Assembly: GCA_907165065.1 (NCBI GenBank) | Contig: OU015528.1 | Span: 76,117,474 to 76,181,473 of the forward strand | Direction: 5' to 3' | Length of the DNA stretch: 64,000 nucleotides | Origin: Caprimulgus europaeus | Lineage: Eukaryota; Chordata; Aves; Caprimulgiformes; Caprimulgidae | In this document: in pieces, positions 10,905-23,949 of the stretch | How the letters are laid out: each line of letters starts with the position of its first letter | How positions within the stretch are numbered: position 1 is the stretch's first letter | The notes under the pieces: model-generated | Seen by the model: only the letters and a program-made list of their open reading frames with translations | Databases searched by the model: none | Told to the model about the DNA's origin: nothing | Translations under genes and position numbers: made by a program

Positions 10905-13900
10905 AATAATTTATAGCTGTTAAAAAGTTAAATAACTAGAATTAAGGTGATACAGTCCTTTACACTTAACTAGTTGAATTTGGTTAACTAACAATTTCAA
11001 CACCTTCAGAGAAAAAGAAAGTCTATTATGCTGTTTGTTATTGTGCTTGCACTGGAAATGGCATATGCATCCTCTACTCTGTATTAAATGGGGTACATTT
11101 TGGATGTAATTGCTATTAACAATTATATAGGGGTTTTTTGAGAACTCTGTTTTCTAGACTAACACTTCAGTAAATTTTCTATGCTTACACACAACTGAAA
11201 ATAAATAAAATAAGAAAAATAGATAAGATTAAAATGTCTTTATTACTGGTTTAAGACTGTTTCTTTGTGCATAATGTAAATTGTCACCCAGATACAAAAG
11301 CAAGAGACAGAAATGTGCAAGTATATTTCACATTCGAAGCATTCATACTGGAGTCACAAAACCAGATTGTTTTGCCCATAACTAGAAGGCTGAAGTACAA
11401 AATCTCATCAAGATTGGTATCTGGAAGTAGGTTTACAAGCCATGCATATCCATGAATAGGTTAGTTTAAAATAGATGGCTTTTCAAATATCTGGCTGACA
11501 GTCTTGGGTTCTGAAATACAAACTAAGATGAACTCAAAACTTGATATTCAGAAATGCATCTGTTTGTTTGGAAAATGGTGCTATGAAGAAATGAATTCAC
11601 ATTCTAGAAAGACTGCTTTTTAAAAATTGTTCTGATCTTCCCATGACTCGGCAAGATGTGTTTATCTCTGGCATTCTGGTGGATTTGGATCTAATACATG
11701 TGTTCTCACATGGCACCTCTGAAAATATGATTTGCATGAAGTGATGCTTGCATTAGGTGTTTAGAAGATTTGTCGACAGGAGGAATATTGCTACTGAAGG
11801 AATATTCAAAAGGCTTAGACTTTCATGCATTGTATTTCATAAAATCAGACTTACATGTTCATAAAACTAAAACTCATCTTTCCAGTGTTAATTTGCAATA
11901 GTGACTAGTTGGTAACATTTTCTAATTTTTTTTTGCTTATGTATCTATAATGTTTTGCTATATACATTGTCTGGCCCTACTGGTTTCTGAACTATTTCAG
12001 TGCTATATGACGGCATACATGCAGAGTAGGGGAGGGAAGTCGAAATTACCCTTGTTGTTTGTTGCCAGCCCTTGGGTATCTTCTTAAACCTAGGAGGAAA
12101 AAAAAAACAAAAGCAAAGCCAAGACTAGTTTCTAATGGCTTTGCTTTTATATTTTGGATTTGTGTCTCATAGGTGTTTATTTCATAATTGACCTGAAAGA
12201 TAAGGAATTGCCTTATTGAATGAAACTCTAAGCAGTTAATTGTTGGCCTGTGTCATATCATAAGATCACACTGACTTTGAATGGGTACTGAAAACAGCAT
12301 AGATGGAAGAGTTCATTTATGTATTTATTAATTCAAAGTTAGAGCACTAATAGAAAAGTCGACACAGTCTATTGCTATGAAGGTGTGAAGCAATCAAAAT
12401 ACGCTGGTTTTACACTGAATCAGTTGCTAATGCATAGCACACAGACAAAATAAAGAAGAAAAAAGAGGCACAATCATTACAAATTAAGCTTATTTTTCAT
12501 TAACTTTGTCACATATGAACTCAGGTAGGTTTGAACTTTGCAGTCATTGTACTGCATTAAAAAAATAATACAAAAAATTTTCATGACTTCAATAGAGTCT
12601 CTGTTGTATTAGTAAGTGAGTTCTCCAGTGGCCAAAATAATATCTGTAAATTCCCATGAATTGTAACCCAAAATGTGGCAGCCTGGCATGATTAAAAGCT
12701 TTAAATTCTCAAAGAGCAATATGATTAAAGCAGGACTGTAGTCTTGAGTGGCACCTCACTGGTTTCATTTGCCAGTATTGTTATTTTCCAGGGTAATATT
12801 TGATTTACAAGAAAAATGCTTTTAAGTCACACAGTAAGTCCTACAATGTATCCACAAGTATAAAATCCTCAAATTGCCTTCATTTGTCAAATGCTAAAGC
12901 CCTACCTGAGACTATTCAGTGGCAGAGTAGGAATCTAATGATGGCAGTAGGAAGGAGGGAGGTGAGATTTATAGAGGTTTTAGAGGCTATACCTCTTGTC
13001 TCTCCTCCCTTGTCCCCCTCCTGACTCCCTTTAATTCAGTACTTTGACCACAGTAATGCAGTTAAGCTTCAGTATATGGCACAGATGGCTCATAAGTCCA
13101 GTCACCATGATTTTATTGAAAGCTCTCTCGTGTTAGTAATTTGAATTGATTTTACATTCCAAATTATTAGTGAAGAAAATGAAATACCGAGCCCTAATGT
13201 TAACCCATCTTTCCCCTTTTGCTACACTTTCCTTCCCAAATGGTCATATTTCTCCCTTGCTTACATTATATTTGCCTCCATTTAGGGTTTTTTTTTGTTG
13301 TTCTTTTTTTGTTTGTTTGTTTGTTTCAAACACAGAGAATGAAGGCATTTTTGGACAGAAATAATAATGAATGCGACCTGGATTAGAAATAAATGTGAAC
13401 ACCACTTTACAGGTAGGTGATTACCTAAGCTAATGCCTTCTATTTTTGCTTACCTAATATAGATCAGAGTTACCAAATATTGTAAGTGAAAAAATCTTAG
13501 GTGGTTATACATAGACTATGACAATGAAACTATCATAGTGCATGTCAGACTACCATTTCAGTCAGTGTTGTATAACACTTATGGACTGCTAGGTGCAAAG
13601 ATCTGATTGCCCTAGACAAGCGAAGTATTGTTTTTAGTAGTTACCGTCATTTTGTAAAGAACCTAGCTCAAGTACAGTCAAGGTTTTGTCTACCATTTGT
13701 TTCAAGAATCTGGATCAGTTCCTTAAATCAGAGCCAAACGTGAATAAAAGCAGTAAATTCTTGGGCATAAATCCTCAGTGATCTGCATTACTCAAAGACG
13801 GGACCTGCTGGAACATCTTCATAACATTCTTTTTCCTTCCTTCTCCTCATATGCAACATATGGCAGCAATCAATTAACATGATGGAATATTCCTGCATTG

Positions 13901-14826
13901 AGACCTTCTTGTAACTCCCATATGGTCAGAATTTGATCTTAATAGTTCAAATCTTTTTTTCAGAAACTGAACTCATCCTGCACATTAGTGATGATGGAAA
14001 AATAAACCTAAGCTTTCAGAGGGGATTAGTGGTTTTCATACCCTTGGTATTGGGTTTAAATATTTTGGAGAAGTTTGATACTCGGAAAAGACTGAGCGTC
14101 ATTTACCTGCATTTAAACCACCAAACTGGACAAGTAGAAATAGAGGTGCCCAGTTTCATCACTTGCATTTAAAAACATGGGCCTTATTTTACCTCTTTAG
14201 AACAAACATATAAGCAAAGTCGTTGATTTCTTGGTCTTGTTTAAATAATTTATCCCTATTCATCACATCCTTGATTTGCTTTTGTAACTCAAAAGACTTT
14301 GATTTCACTATAACAAAGCGGGAAATTCTGGTGTATAATCTGAGTAATACTGGGTAGACCTTGGCTCTATGAAAAAAGGACAGTAGCTGAAGTTGTGTCT
14401 CTTTCTGCTTTTGGTTGTTTTCTAGTGGGGATTAGGAGTGTTGAAAAAAGTCATAACTAGAAGCTTTTTTAAGTCCTTTCATGTGCTTGTAAAGTTTGAA
14501 GCAATCAAGGAATACCTAGAGGTCCTCAGCTCTGCAACCAGTAATACCAAAGCTCCTTGACCAAACATGATGAAAATTCTCCTTGCCACTACTTCCTTTG
14601 GAAGAGTTGTAGGAACTGAATTTTCTGTACTTTGTGCTCATTGATCTTGTAATAAAATTTATTATAAATAGATTTTAAAACTTACTTTTTTTAAAAAAAC
14701 CCCAAAACTTAACTTTCTACATTCCTTAATTTATTCCTAGATCTGACAAGAAAATATGATGCAATCCATACTGTTCATTCTAAATAGACTTGGGGGGGTG
14801 GAGAAATTGCTTGGTCCCTGTCTATT
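10905..14826. other. AT-rich non-coding DNA
   Basis: No gene or family-level repeat is recognised. Minor features are a (GTTT)4 run near 13312-13327 and short A or T runs. Open frames such as 13933-14172 (plus) show no domain. Confidence 0.55.
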
Positions 14827-14845
14827 CCAGCAGAGGGTGGCAGCA
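14827..14845 (+). promoter_or_regulatory. CTCF-like motif candidate
   Basis: CCAGCAGAGGGTGGCAGCA matches the core pattern CCASYAGRKGGCR except for one T in the GC-rich block. CTCF binds such motifs as an insulator or loop anchor. A single motif in 64 kb can occur by chance, so occupancy is unproven. Confidence 0.3.
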
Positions 14846-17800
14846 CACTACCACACTCCTGCAGTAAAGGAAAAGTTGCACAGTAATATTTGTGGCCTGT
14901 GTCTTTGAGGGAATAATACACTATTGAAATGAATAAGTTTTGGGATGAGTTGGGAATTGAATGGGTAATATAATCCCTAGATCACTTCAGTGACCTTGCT
15001 CAATCCACTCAAACTCGTCTCTCTTTCATCTGAAATATTTTTCAACCATAATTACCATCAACTGATGACTACAAACCATTATAATACTCCTGAGGATAAT
15101 CATCTATGAGAATGAGTACTAGGATATCTGAAAATGGGAATCTCTACTGATTAACTAATAATAGCAGAACCATTAACTTCATCAATAACAGCAGCTTATT
15201 CAGCAACAGTGTTATGTGGGTTAAACTCTAGAGGAGGAAAGGAGCTGTGCTATGGCAGGGTGTATTACAATTGCATGTTCATGCTAAATGTCTCCTCTGT
15301 TTCCTCAGTCTGGTTTTGTTACTTTGCTAGCAGAATATTCTTCAAAATTTGGAATTCCTTGTTGTCTTTTCAGTAGAATGTGGATTTTTCTGATACCTCC
15401 TGAGACTTCCCTTATTCTTACTCTGTTAGGATTCTTTTTAAATTTATTTTTCTTTCTTTCTTCCTCCTCTTCCTTCTTTTTTTAGCCTAGAAAGCAGTTA
15501 GGAAATTGCACATAGCCCAGCAAAAAAGGCAGAATGCACTTTTTCCCCTTTGCAAATCTTTTATAATCTTCTGGTTGACAGAAAAAGTAGCAAGTGGTAC
15601 AACCTATTTTAAATTACTGCTGTGAAAGTGTTTTAACACATTGTCAAATTTTAGACATTTGTTATTCAAGGCTATATATTTTTTGGATGTGAAGAAATGT
15701 TTAAGTGAAAGAAGAAAGGATGCATAATAGGAATACTCTGTTATGCAAATAATGAAAAAATATTTGTACACAGAGCATAATTTCTTTAATGCGCTTTTAT
15801 TTTCCCTCAAGAATTTAAACCAAAGGATTATGCAGGTCAAGAAGAACTTTAAGAACAAAAACCATTTGTGTTCAAGCTCTCAGTATAGACTTACATTAGT
15901 AAAAACTTTTGAATAACATTTTTATAATAGTAATCTAAGTAGCTTATGTTAACTTCTCTAGTAACCAAAGCCAAGCATAATTTTCATGCATTCTTTCAGA
16001 AGACATTCATTACTTAAAATATGTAAAATACGGAAGCAGTGTTCTGGAACATCATTCTATTAAGAGGAAAGAAGTTGGAAATGATGCCAGGAATTACATG
16101 CCCCTTCTCAAAAATAAGAGATTTTTTCAAAGAACTAAGGGAATTAAATACTTTCACTCAAAACTGTTGTCAATAATAATTCCTTAGTACTACCTTAGCA
16201 GATTTCAAAGTGCTTGAGGTTCTTAACAGAATCCCATCTGTCATCAGGAGATCTAGACTGGTAGACTGTTGTCCTTGAACTTATTCAGGCATCTAACTCA
16301 CTGTGGAATCAGTAGATGCTAAGTACCTAACTATATCTGAGGAAGTACAAAATGTGCCCATTTACCTGTCAGGCAATTGTCAGAGCTAAGAATTGAGTTC
16401 AATTCTTCCATGTCACTTTATATTAACTACTGTCCCCATGAAAGTCTCTGTAAACCTTCCACAATACTGAACCATAAAATATTTAGAAGGTGGTACTACT
16501 ACTTGCAATGGGGAGATTGTGTGTAAGGGTGAACAGGACATAAATAATATCAGCCTAGAAACAGCAGTGTTTCAAAAAAGTCAATTAACAAGGATTTAAT
16601 TTTCTTTTGTAATGAGCTCTCCAGTTTTCTCATGAGCAAGCATTCCAAAATCAGAGAAAATTTCAGATATGTTTTCTCACTTGTAAGCAGCTTCCTCTAT
16701 AACTTATTGTAACATATCCTCCTCAACTATTTCTACAAAAGGTGGCATGCTTCTCAGCAGGGTTTTTAACTAGTAATTAAATAGCATAAAGTGATGAAAT
16801 ATGAAAAAAAAATAGCTAGGGTGATCAGTCTCCAAAGCATTGCTTGGTTATCATTAGGATTATGTATCAGTGTAGAGGGAATGTATTTCCCACAGATGAT
16901 GACAGTTGTCCTTAAAAGTCCCTCTCACTTTTTGGCTACTGTTGTAGGGACTATGGACTAAAAGGCATTAGTCACTGGGCTTTCTGCTGGCAAAGAGGGC
17001 TGATTTCCGCTATGGGAGTGGAAAGCTGCCATAGATGGATGAGCCATACTCTGTGCTCCTTCATCTCTCAGTTGTTTGCATGAGACTGCGGCGAGCCCTG
17101 GCAGATGAGCAACATTCATGGAGTTCACTGGGAGAAATGTCTTCTGGCTATTAGCATTCTTCAAGCATCTGACAGAACAAGGGCCAAACCTCAGAAATAA
17201 ATTTAAGCAAGCATGTTAGTCAAGCTAGAAACATATTTCCTCTCCATAGTAATTTTGCCCCACAGGACTAATAGTTTTCATTAGGCCAAAGCACCATTCA
17301 TATTAAATCACAGTGTGAATGTCCTAGAGGATGATCTGCAGATGGTCTGACTGCTTCCCATCAGGAGGTATCTCCTGGGAAGACAAATGTCACAGGCTGT
17401 AGTATGTCCCCTGACAGCTCTTAGATACATTCCTGGATCCCTGTTTTGGGGAATAGTAGCAGAGAGGAGCTGAAGGTAGCATCTACACAAGAGTTTTGCA
17501 GGAGACAAGTCAAAAAGATGGGATAACATTTGCAAGATATGGAAAGATAGTTTTATAGCTGTATGTGATGTAAGAAAGGGATAGGGCCTTTGAGGAGGGA
17601 ACAAGGTGTGCAATATTGATATCCTGGAGTCCTCAATGGCCCAACTATACTTTTGAATTCTTCCTGGTTAATAGAAAACCTTATAGGAAAATGTTATTCA
17701 AGAATAAACTGGACTATAAAAGAAAAAGGAATTGTTTAGAACATTTGTTTTAATGAAATAAAATAACTGGGAAAGGTAGAGAGTTTCTCAAGGAGGACCA

Positions 17801-18375
17801 GCTTCTCTCAGAGTAGAATAGATTTTAAATCTGTTTCACTGATATAACTCTGAAAATCCATGATTGAAAACTCTAGCCTTGAGAAGTTACAATACATCAT
17901 AAGAAAAAGGTGAGTCAACATGTAATGTTTCAATTATAGGGTTCTCAAGAGTACACAGGTGGTGTAATAAGTAAGGTCATGGTCTTTCCATCAGCCGTAC
18001 CCCTGTTATTTTTGCAGTTGCTATGAATGGGAAACAATAATACTTATGATTGTGAAAAGAGCAAAGTTCAGAGCAGATTGATCTAATGTTGGGAAAGGTA
18101 AATAGATAAAGATTTGTTATGTAACGAGTGCCTATGGTATTTATACTGGCTGGTCTCACTTTGTGTGGTGGTCATCCAGACCATGGGGATGATCAACACA
18201 TGCAATAGAGGGTAGTAATGGCATAATGTCCCCACCTCCAAGGAAATTATTATATCAAAGAAGTGGCTTTTAAACCTAGATTTTTAATATTTTTTTTTCA
18301 TTCTAGACTGGCTTGTGAAAGATCAAAAATTGGATAGGTTCCCAGTATGGCCACCTACAAAACCTGCTAGGTTGC
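14846..18375. other. AT-rich non-coding DNA
   Basis: No gene is supported. The only repeat-like block is the old relic listed at 16283-16355. A pyrimidine-rich stretch at about 15430-15482 encodes a Phe/Ser-rich chance frame. Confidence 0.5.
16283..16355. repeat. Old interspersed repeat relic (unclassified)
   Basis: The words GGCATCTAACTCACTGTGGAATCAG and TAAGTACCTAACTATATCTGAGGA resemble a degenerate palindromic repeat I recall from archosaur and turtle genomes (GGCGCCTAACTCCCATTGA-type). The family assignment rests on memory of the word pattern and is uncertain. Similar words recur at 53.8-53.97 kb. Confidence 0.35.
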
Positions 18376-18481
18376 ACCCTGAACTGGGAGTCTGTGGAGC
18401 TGATTCTCTTCCCAGCTTTGTCATCTAGCTGCACTCTGTGCTCATTAGGCTTTTTGCTTCATCTTTCCACATCTGTATTCC
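18376..18481 (+). mobile_element. Possible MIR-like (CORE-SINE) relic
   Basis: The order CTGGGAGTCTG, then TTCCCAGCTTTGTCATCTAGCTG, then TTTCCACATCTGTATTCC follows the layout of amniote MIR-type SINEs (tRNA-like head, then the 'cctcagtttccccatctgtaa' core). The match is loose and could be partly accidental. Confidence 0.35.
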
Positions 18482-18715
18482 ATTTCCTCATGTGTTTTGC
18501 CAACTTTGCTGTGTCTGTTTAGACTAAGTTCCTACAGGTTTCCACTAGCTCTCATCTTTTTCTGCTGTTGTGGCTTTGGCCTGAGCACTAGTGTTCAGAG
18601 TCATGATAGGCATTCTCAATTAGACACTAAAATGATTGCAAGTTCAGATGCTTTGATTTCTTTAGCCCATATGCATCCATCACCAATGACATTCTGACCT
18701 ACACAGTACAGTAAC

Positions 18716-18781
18716 CAATGTGATTTACAGTTGGACTCGATCTTAAAGGTCTTTTCCAAACAAAATGATTCTATGGTTCCA
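18716..18781 (+). mobile_element. Short CR1 tail, plus strand
   Basis: GTTGGACTCGATCTTAAAGG then TCTTTTCCAAACAAAATGATTCTATGGTTCCA is a clear CR1 3' end: the 'ttggactagatgatcttaaaggtc' motif, then ATTCTATG octamers. Nothing recognisable remains upstream, so the copy is strongly 5' truncated. Confidence 0.85.
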
Positions 18782-21306
18782 TATGTATTGGTGACGTGAT
18801 GCAGTTTTTTCTGGCACAAAACTTATTAGTGTTTGGAATGATTGTGCTGCAATGGAATAGGAATGTGACTTTTGAGGACCCTAAAATAAAAGGAATTCCT
18901 AGAGAAGACACTTGAATTATTAGAAATGTAGGAACAGACTGAGAAAAAAAGTGCTAGGGAGTCTTCATTTTCCATTCTTATCATAGTGTCCTTCATTTCC
19001 TAAGCACTAAGAATATTCCAAAACAGAAAATCACTGGTAGCAGGGGAGTATCAAACTGCCATTAAAAGAACACAGGATCACTTCAGACATGAGCACCTCA
19101 ACAAGGAACGTAAAGGTTTGTGGTAGGATGTGCAACAACTTTGAGGAAAAACTCACACTGTTATTTCTATTCTTTCATATCCAAATGTCTAAATACAAAG
19201 CAATTAGGCGTTTCAAACTCCATATGCCTAATCTACTAATAGCAAATGTATTTGGCCCATTATTTTTAGGATATTTTCAGTGTATTCAGAAACATTTATC
19301 TCTCAGGTTACTTGTTGAAAACACATACTCGATATGGATTACTACTAAAAGAGCCTTAGCTTTCTTCATTTCCTGATCTTGTGCCTCAAAATTCTTAACC
19401 TTAATGTTGTATTAATGCAAATTTTTTTTCATTTTAATATTTTCTCTTAATTTAAAATATAGTGAAATAAGTAACTAAATTTATACAGTAAGCTAATAGT
19501 ATTGTCAGATCCATTCAGTGTCCTTTTACCTCTAAGGCTCTTCTCCAGTGACTTATCAAATGAGAGGGTACTTTAATCACCTATTTAAAGCTAGTAGTGT
19601 ATTCTGAGAGTTAATTACTATTATATTGTAATTCAGAACAGTGAAAAAAATTAATGATATTTCATAATAATTGATCTTCTGTATCCCCCAAATCCAAACC
19701 ATTCTTAATTATGCATGGCTGATACAATTATTTGGTGCTGTCAGATTTTGCAGATACTCTTCCCCTGCCTTGCCTGCTGCAGAAGGGAAGCAAACTCTTC
19801 CATTCTATGAAAAATACTCATCAAAACTCAGAACTCAGAGAAAGCCAGTAGAAATGGTGTTGTTCAACTTACCTACCTGTCATTAAGATTTTTAAAAAGA
19901 GACAAAAATGTTGAATTTCCTTTGACATATTCTAAATCATTACTGATTTATTGACACTCACATGGTTGCTTTGGTGGCAGCAGAGAAAAATTTTCAGAGT
20001 GGTTGTCAGACAAAAGGAAGATGTATTCGTGAGTGGAAGAGACAAAGGGAAAATAGATTTACAGAAAGTTGCTTTTATTTTTTTCTTTTCTCCTCAGTGT
20101 GATTTTGTTTATTAAAGAAATGCCATATGCATTAAAGAAATGCATGAGTTAAATACAAGCAATCTGCTCGTAAAATTCCATTTTTATATTTGTGTTCCAG
20201 GGACTCCTTCCATATCACAGGAGTGTTAATTTCATCTGGTTGACAGCTATGGAAATAACCTGTGTATTTAAGCAGTGAGAACAGAGGTAGCAACACATTC
20301 ACACAATGCAGCCAGTTTTCTATCTGAATCTAAAACCTAAGTGCTGTCCCTTTAAAGGAGACCTTGCTATCTTGATAAAGAAAACTAATGAGGTGGCCTT
20401 TCTAGGGCTAGTCACATAATAGCCATGGTGACAAGGACCTCTATCAAGAAATAAAGCAGAAGATAAATGAGATTTTTCTAATATCCCTTTCACCCATTGT
20501 TCACAAGTGTCATGCGATACAGCTTCTATTTATCATGAGATAGTAGATACTGGGCACTATTTTGTAAAGGAAGCCTAAATTGCAACATTGTGTTATTAAC
20601 ACAATACATAAACACTCTTTACTCCTTCCTGTTCTTTTTGTAACTGTGCAAAAACACGTTGTTGGTTTGTTGTTTTGTTTTTTTTTTTTTAATGGACCTA
20701 AAGGGCATTACTTATATTTGTACTGGATGTCCACACAGCATTTAACAGTGAAACAACGATACATATTTCAGTCAGCTAACCTGAAAACTAGTCCCATCTA
20801 CCCTGAGAAGGAAGGTATAACACCTAGACTTCCCTTTCTTAGCTCTTCAGCTTCCTTTACTTTACATGATATTGTTAATACAAAGTCTCAAGCTCCAGTA
20901 CAGCTTTCACCTTTCCCCCATGTTCCAGCCACACTGAAGTCCTGTTGTCCTGCTTCAGGGACATTTTGAAATGTGGGGGAGTGTGGCCAATCTCCCTATA
21001 AGTGTCCCCATCAGGTTCTCTTTTTCAGTTTGGTCTTCCTGGGTGTGTCTGGACGTAATTTATAATAAAGGAGTTTAGAATTGGAATTAGCTGTTATGAT
21101 GACCTACAAAAGCAGAGGACTGAGCTCAGTTGCTCTGGATGTGCCCTTCAGACCACTGTTCCCATGGTATTAGTTTCCTGTGATGTTCAGAACTTGCATG
21201 CCTTTATTTACCCCCAACTCCCATGTGATATGGTAATGTACTATGGTTTTCAGGAGAGAAAGTTAAATTTAATCTCATTTTTCTCCACACTAAAATATTT
21301 TATTTC
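18782..21306. other. AT-rich non-coding DNA
   Basis: No gene is supported. It contains a 20-bp two-copy duplication at 20111-20144 (ATTAAAGAAATGC, repeated) and a T run near 20678-20690. The 129-residue plus frame at 20580-20969 has no domain and spans the T run. Confidence 0.55.
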
Positions 21307-21830
21307 ATAGAAACACAGAATCACAGGATGGCTGAGGTTGGAAAGGAGCTCTGGAGACTGTTTAGTCCAACCTTTGTGTTAGAAGCAGTCACCTACAGCA
21401 GGTTGCTCAGGACCATGTCAAGTTGGGTTTTAGATATCTCCAAGGATGGAGACACCAAACATCTCTGGGAAGCCTGTTCCAGTACTTAGTCGCCTTCACA
21501 GTAAAAAAGTTTTTTTCTTATATTTAAACATAATTTCCTATATTTCAGTTTGTGCCTATTGCTTCTTGTCCTGACACTGGACACCACTGAAAAGGATCTG
21601 GCTCCCTTTTCTGCCCACCAGTAGGTGTTTATACATAATGATAAGATCCCCCTTAGCCTTCTCTCCTCTGGGCTGAAAAGTCTCAACTCTCTCAGCCCTT
21701 CCTTGTACGAGAGATGTTCCCATCCCTTCATTGTCATCATGGCCTACTGTTGGATTCACTGTCTTGTTCTGGGGAGCCCAGAGTTGGGTGCTGCCTGATG
21801 CAACCCAGGAAGCCACTGATATAATTTCTT
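21307..21830 (-). mobile_element. Diverged CR1 fragment (3' end plus end of RT region)
   Basis: The 3' end at 21307 reads CATAGAAACACAGAATCACAGGATGG on the plus strand, followed by GTTGGAAAGGAGCTCTGGAG. Further in, the reverse complement shows the CR1 C-terminal coding region: minus-strand frames at 21740-21486 and 21816-21556 give LSYKEGLRELRLFSPEERRLR and a broken GSTQLWAPQNK. It is truncated on the 5' side near 21830. Divergence is clearly higher than in the long CR1 at 4.9-9.1 kb. Confidence 0.9.
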
Positions 21831-22951
21831 GACATTGATTCTTGGATACTAGAAACAGATTATGCTGAGTATCTAGACTTTGACCACTATGGGATCTGAG
21901 ACAGAAAACTTTTGATGGATTAGGTGCATTAGGAACATTAGGTACACAGGAAATGCTATTCAGAATTTAATTCTAGTAAGAACATTCATAAAATGTTTTC
22001 TGAGCACAGGTGATCCCACCTGAAGTTCCTGGCCTAGGTCCAGTGACATACTATGTTTATACAACCTCCAAGAACTAATCATTCAAAGAACAGGTAGCCT
22101 TGCATGCAAAGCAAGTATATGATATTTAGTCTGTTGCACCTCACATATATTAACAGCCTGAACCAGTGATTCAGAAGTCTGAGCACCATCATCTTTGCTC
22201 AATTTGTGGAAGTGAAGGGAGTGTATTGATACATCGGTATCAACAATATTATTTAGACATTGATCGTTTTGGTGAATGGAGTGGGACTTGGCAGTAATAA
22301 TGAAACCCACTAAGTTGCAGAGATAGAGTAGCACCAGGAAATGAAATGTTGAGGAAAAGAAATTCAGAGGCAAGGGAGGTAGAGAGGAAGCAATGATGAG
22401 AAGAAAGAGCAACCAAGAGGAAAGTTTTTACCTGGTGTGTAATGTAGTAACAGCAGTTAAATGTTCAATTATTACATTATGCCAGATTTGCTCCTTGATC
22501 TCTGTGCAGAGAGTGACAATGAAAGGAAGCTCCTGTAGAAAAAAGTAGGATTTATGCCCCAGTCCATTGACCCTGTTTCAATTTTTGATTCATCTTTTTC
22601 TGAATGGGCATGCTTAGTCCCTGTGACTTTTCCAAACCCCTGGCACCATGTAGCGAATGCTGAGTTTCCTTCTGCTGCACCTTCCGTTCAAAAAAATGGC
22701 TGGAAAAACTGTGTAAGATTTTGATTGCTGTTTCACAGGATGAAAGGATCTGTATAATTTACAATCTGTGCAGCTTTACTGCTATATGGTCACCTCTGGG
22801 GTGTCAGGCAGGCCAGCAAACTATGAGCAAACAGTTTTCTGCATAACTTGAGAAGAAGGGAAAAATTCTAGCTATGGATATTGGCACAAATCCACTGTCT
22901 CATGAAAACTCCCACTAAATCTTTAATGTCCAGGGAGAACACCTGGAAAAG
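21831..22951. other. AT-rich non-coding DNA
   Basis: No gene or repeat family is recognised. The minus frame at 22083-22412 is hydrophobic and then chance-like, without a domain. Confidence 0.5.
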
Positions 22952-23100
22952 GCTGTGCTTAAGGCACTGACTTGCAAATTGGATCCCTGATTTAGCTACA
23001 AATTTCCATTGTGACCAAAGGAAATATACTTCATTTGTGGGTCTCTTGTTTCTCTAGAATGAGGATAAAGCTTTCTGTTTCCTACCTCCACTGCCTTACC
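22952..23100 (+). mobile_element. MIR-like (CORE-SINE) relic
   Basis: TTAAGGCACTGACTTGCAAA, GGATCCCTGATTTAGCTACA, TTGTGACCAAAGGAAATATACTTC, GTCTCTTGTTTCTCTAGAATGAGGATAAAG and TTCCTACCTCC appear in the order expected for MIR-type SINEs ('tgtgaccttgggcaagtcactt...cctcagtttccccatctgtaaaatggggataa...ctacctc'). The Pol III promoter boxes are no longer intact. Confidence 0.55.
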
Positions 23101-23237
23101 TATTTTAAGCTGCAAGCTCTTGGCAGTTAGGGGTGGAAAATATTTTGCCCAAGTAAAACACTGATAAAGATAGTGGCAATAACTGTCTCTCAGGCGGTGC
23201 TTTTCATCTGCAGATATTAATGTAGTCTGCAAAGTAC

Positions 23238-23368
23238 CATTATTTCAATTTATAAAAGCAGAAACTGAGGCACAGGAAGGGAAAATTACATGTCCAAGGT
23301 CATGACATGAACATCAGTCTAATCTCCCAAGTCTCACATTTATGTGCTTTACTTACTATGTCCTACAA
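23238..23368 (-). mobile_element. MIR-like (CORE-SINE) relic, opposite strand
   Basis: The plus strand shows AAAAGCAGAAACTGAGGCACAGGAAGG, ATGTCCAAGGTCATGACATG, then CTCCCAAGTCTCACATTTATGTGCTTTAC. This follows the reverse complement of MIR ('gatgaggaaactgaggcacagagag...cccaaggtcacac...ctgactcccag...gtgctcttacc'). With the plus-strand relic 140 bases upstream it forms a loose inverted pair. Confidence 0.68.
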
Positions 23369-23949
23369 TGATGCCTTTCTGGGACACATGGAGTGATAGT
23401 GATGACAATGATCACACTGATATCTCTTTTGAAAGGTCTCATCACATACCTGCCTGCATGGAACTCAATTTATACACCTGGGAATGACGAAGGGATGAGT
23501 CAATATAGCATTAATGTAATATCCTGATGGCTGTTAGCTTCAAAGACATCTTATCCCACTTTTCATGAGAAACAAGACTTTGAAAGGAGAGCAGTCATGA
23601 TACAGGTGTCACCTTTTAAATTATGAAAGAAGTTGAAAAGTGCTGTAAACTTGCCAAGAGACCTATATATTGGTTTATAGACTGTACTTTCTAAATCCGT
23701 TATTTCATACATGGTGTTTCTAGCCTGTATGCTCATGTGATAGGTTAGGAGAACAGGAACTGCCTCTTTTTTCTCTTGGGATATGAAATGGAACAAAGAA
23801 CCATGATGCAGTTCAAATGCTATAATGAACAGAAGAGATTTCAGTAAGTTCCTAGTACTGATCTAGACTTACAGGGGATCACCAGCACGTTAATGGGCAT
23901 GAGATTCCTGAATACCTTTTGGATATGAGTTGGGATCAGCTTCACCTTT

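Noticed and set aside
20580-20969. 129-residue plus-strand frame
   Set aside because: It spans a long T run giving poly-Phe, and no domain or conserved motif is visible.
20949-21070. TGTGGGGGAGTGTGGCC then CTATAAG and AATAAAGG looked like a second LTR
   Set aside because: No matching terminal inverted repeat or target-site duplication was found, and the spacing does not fit.
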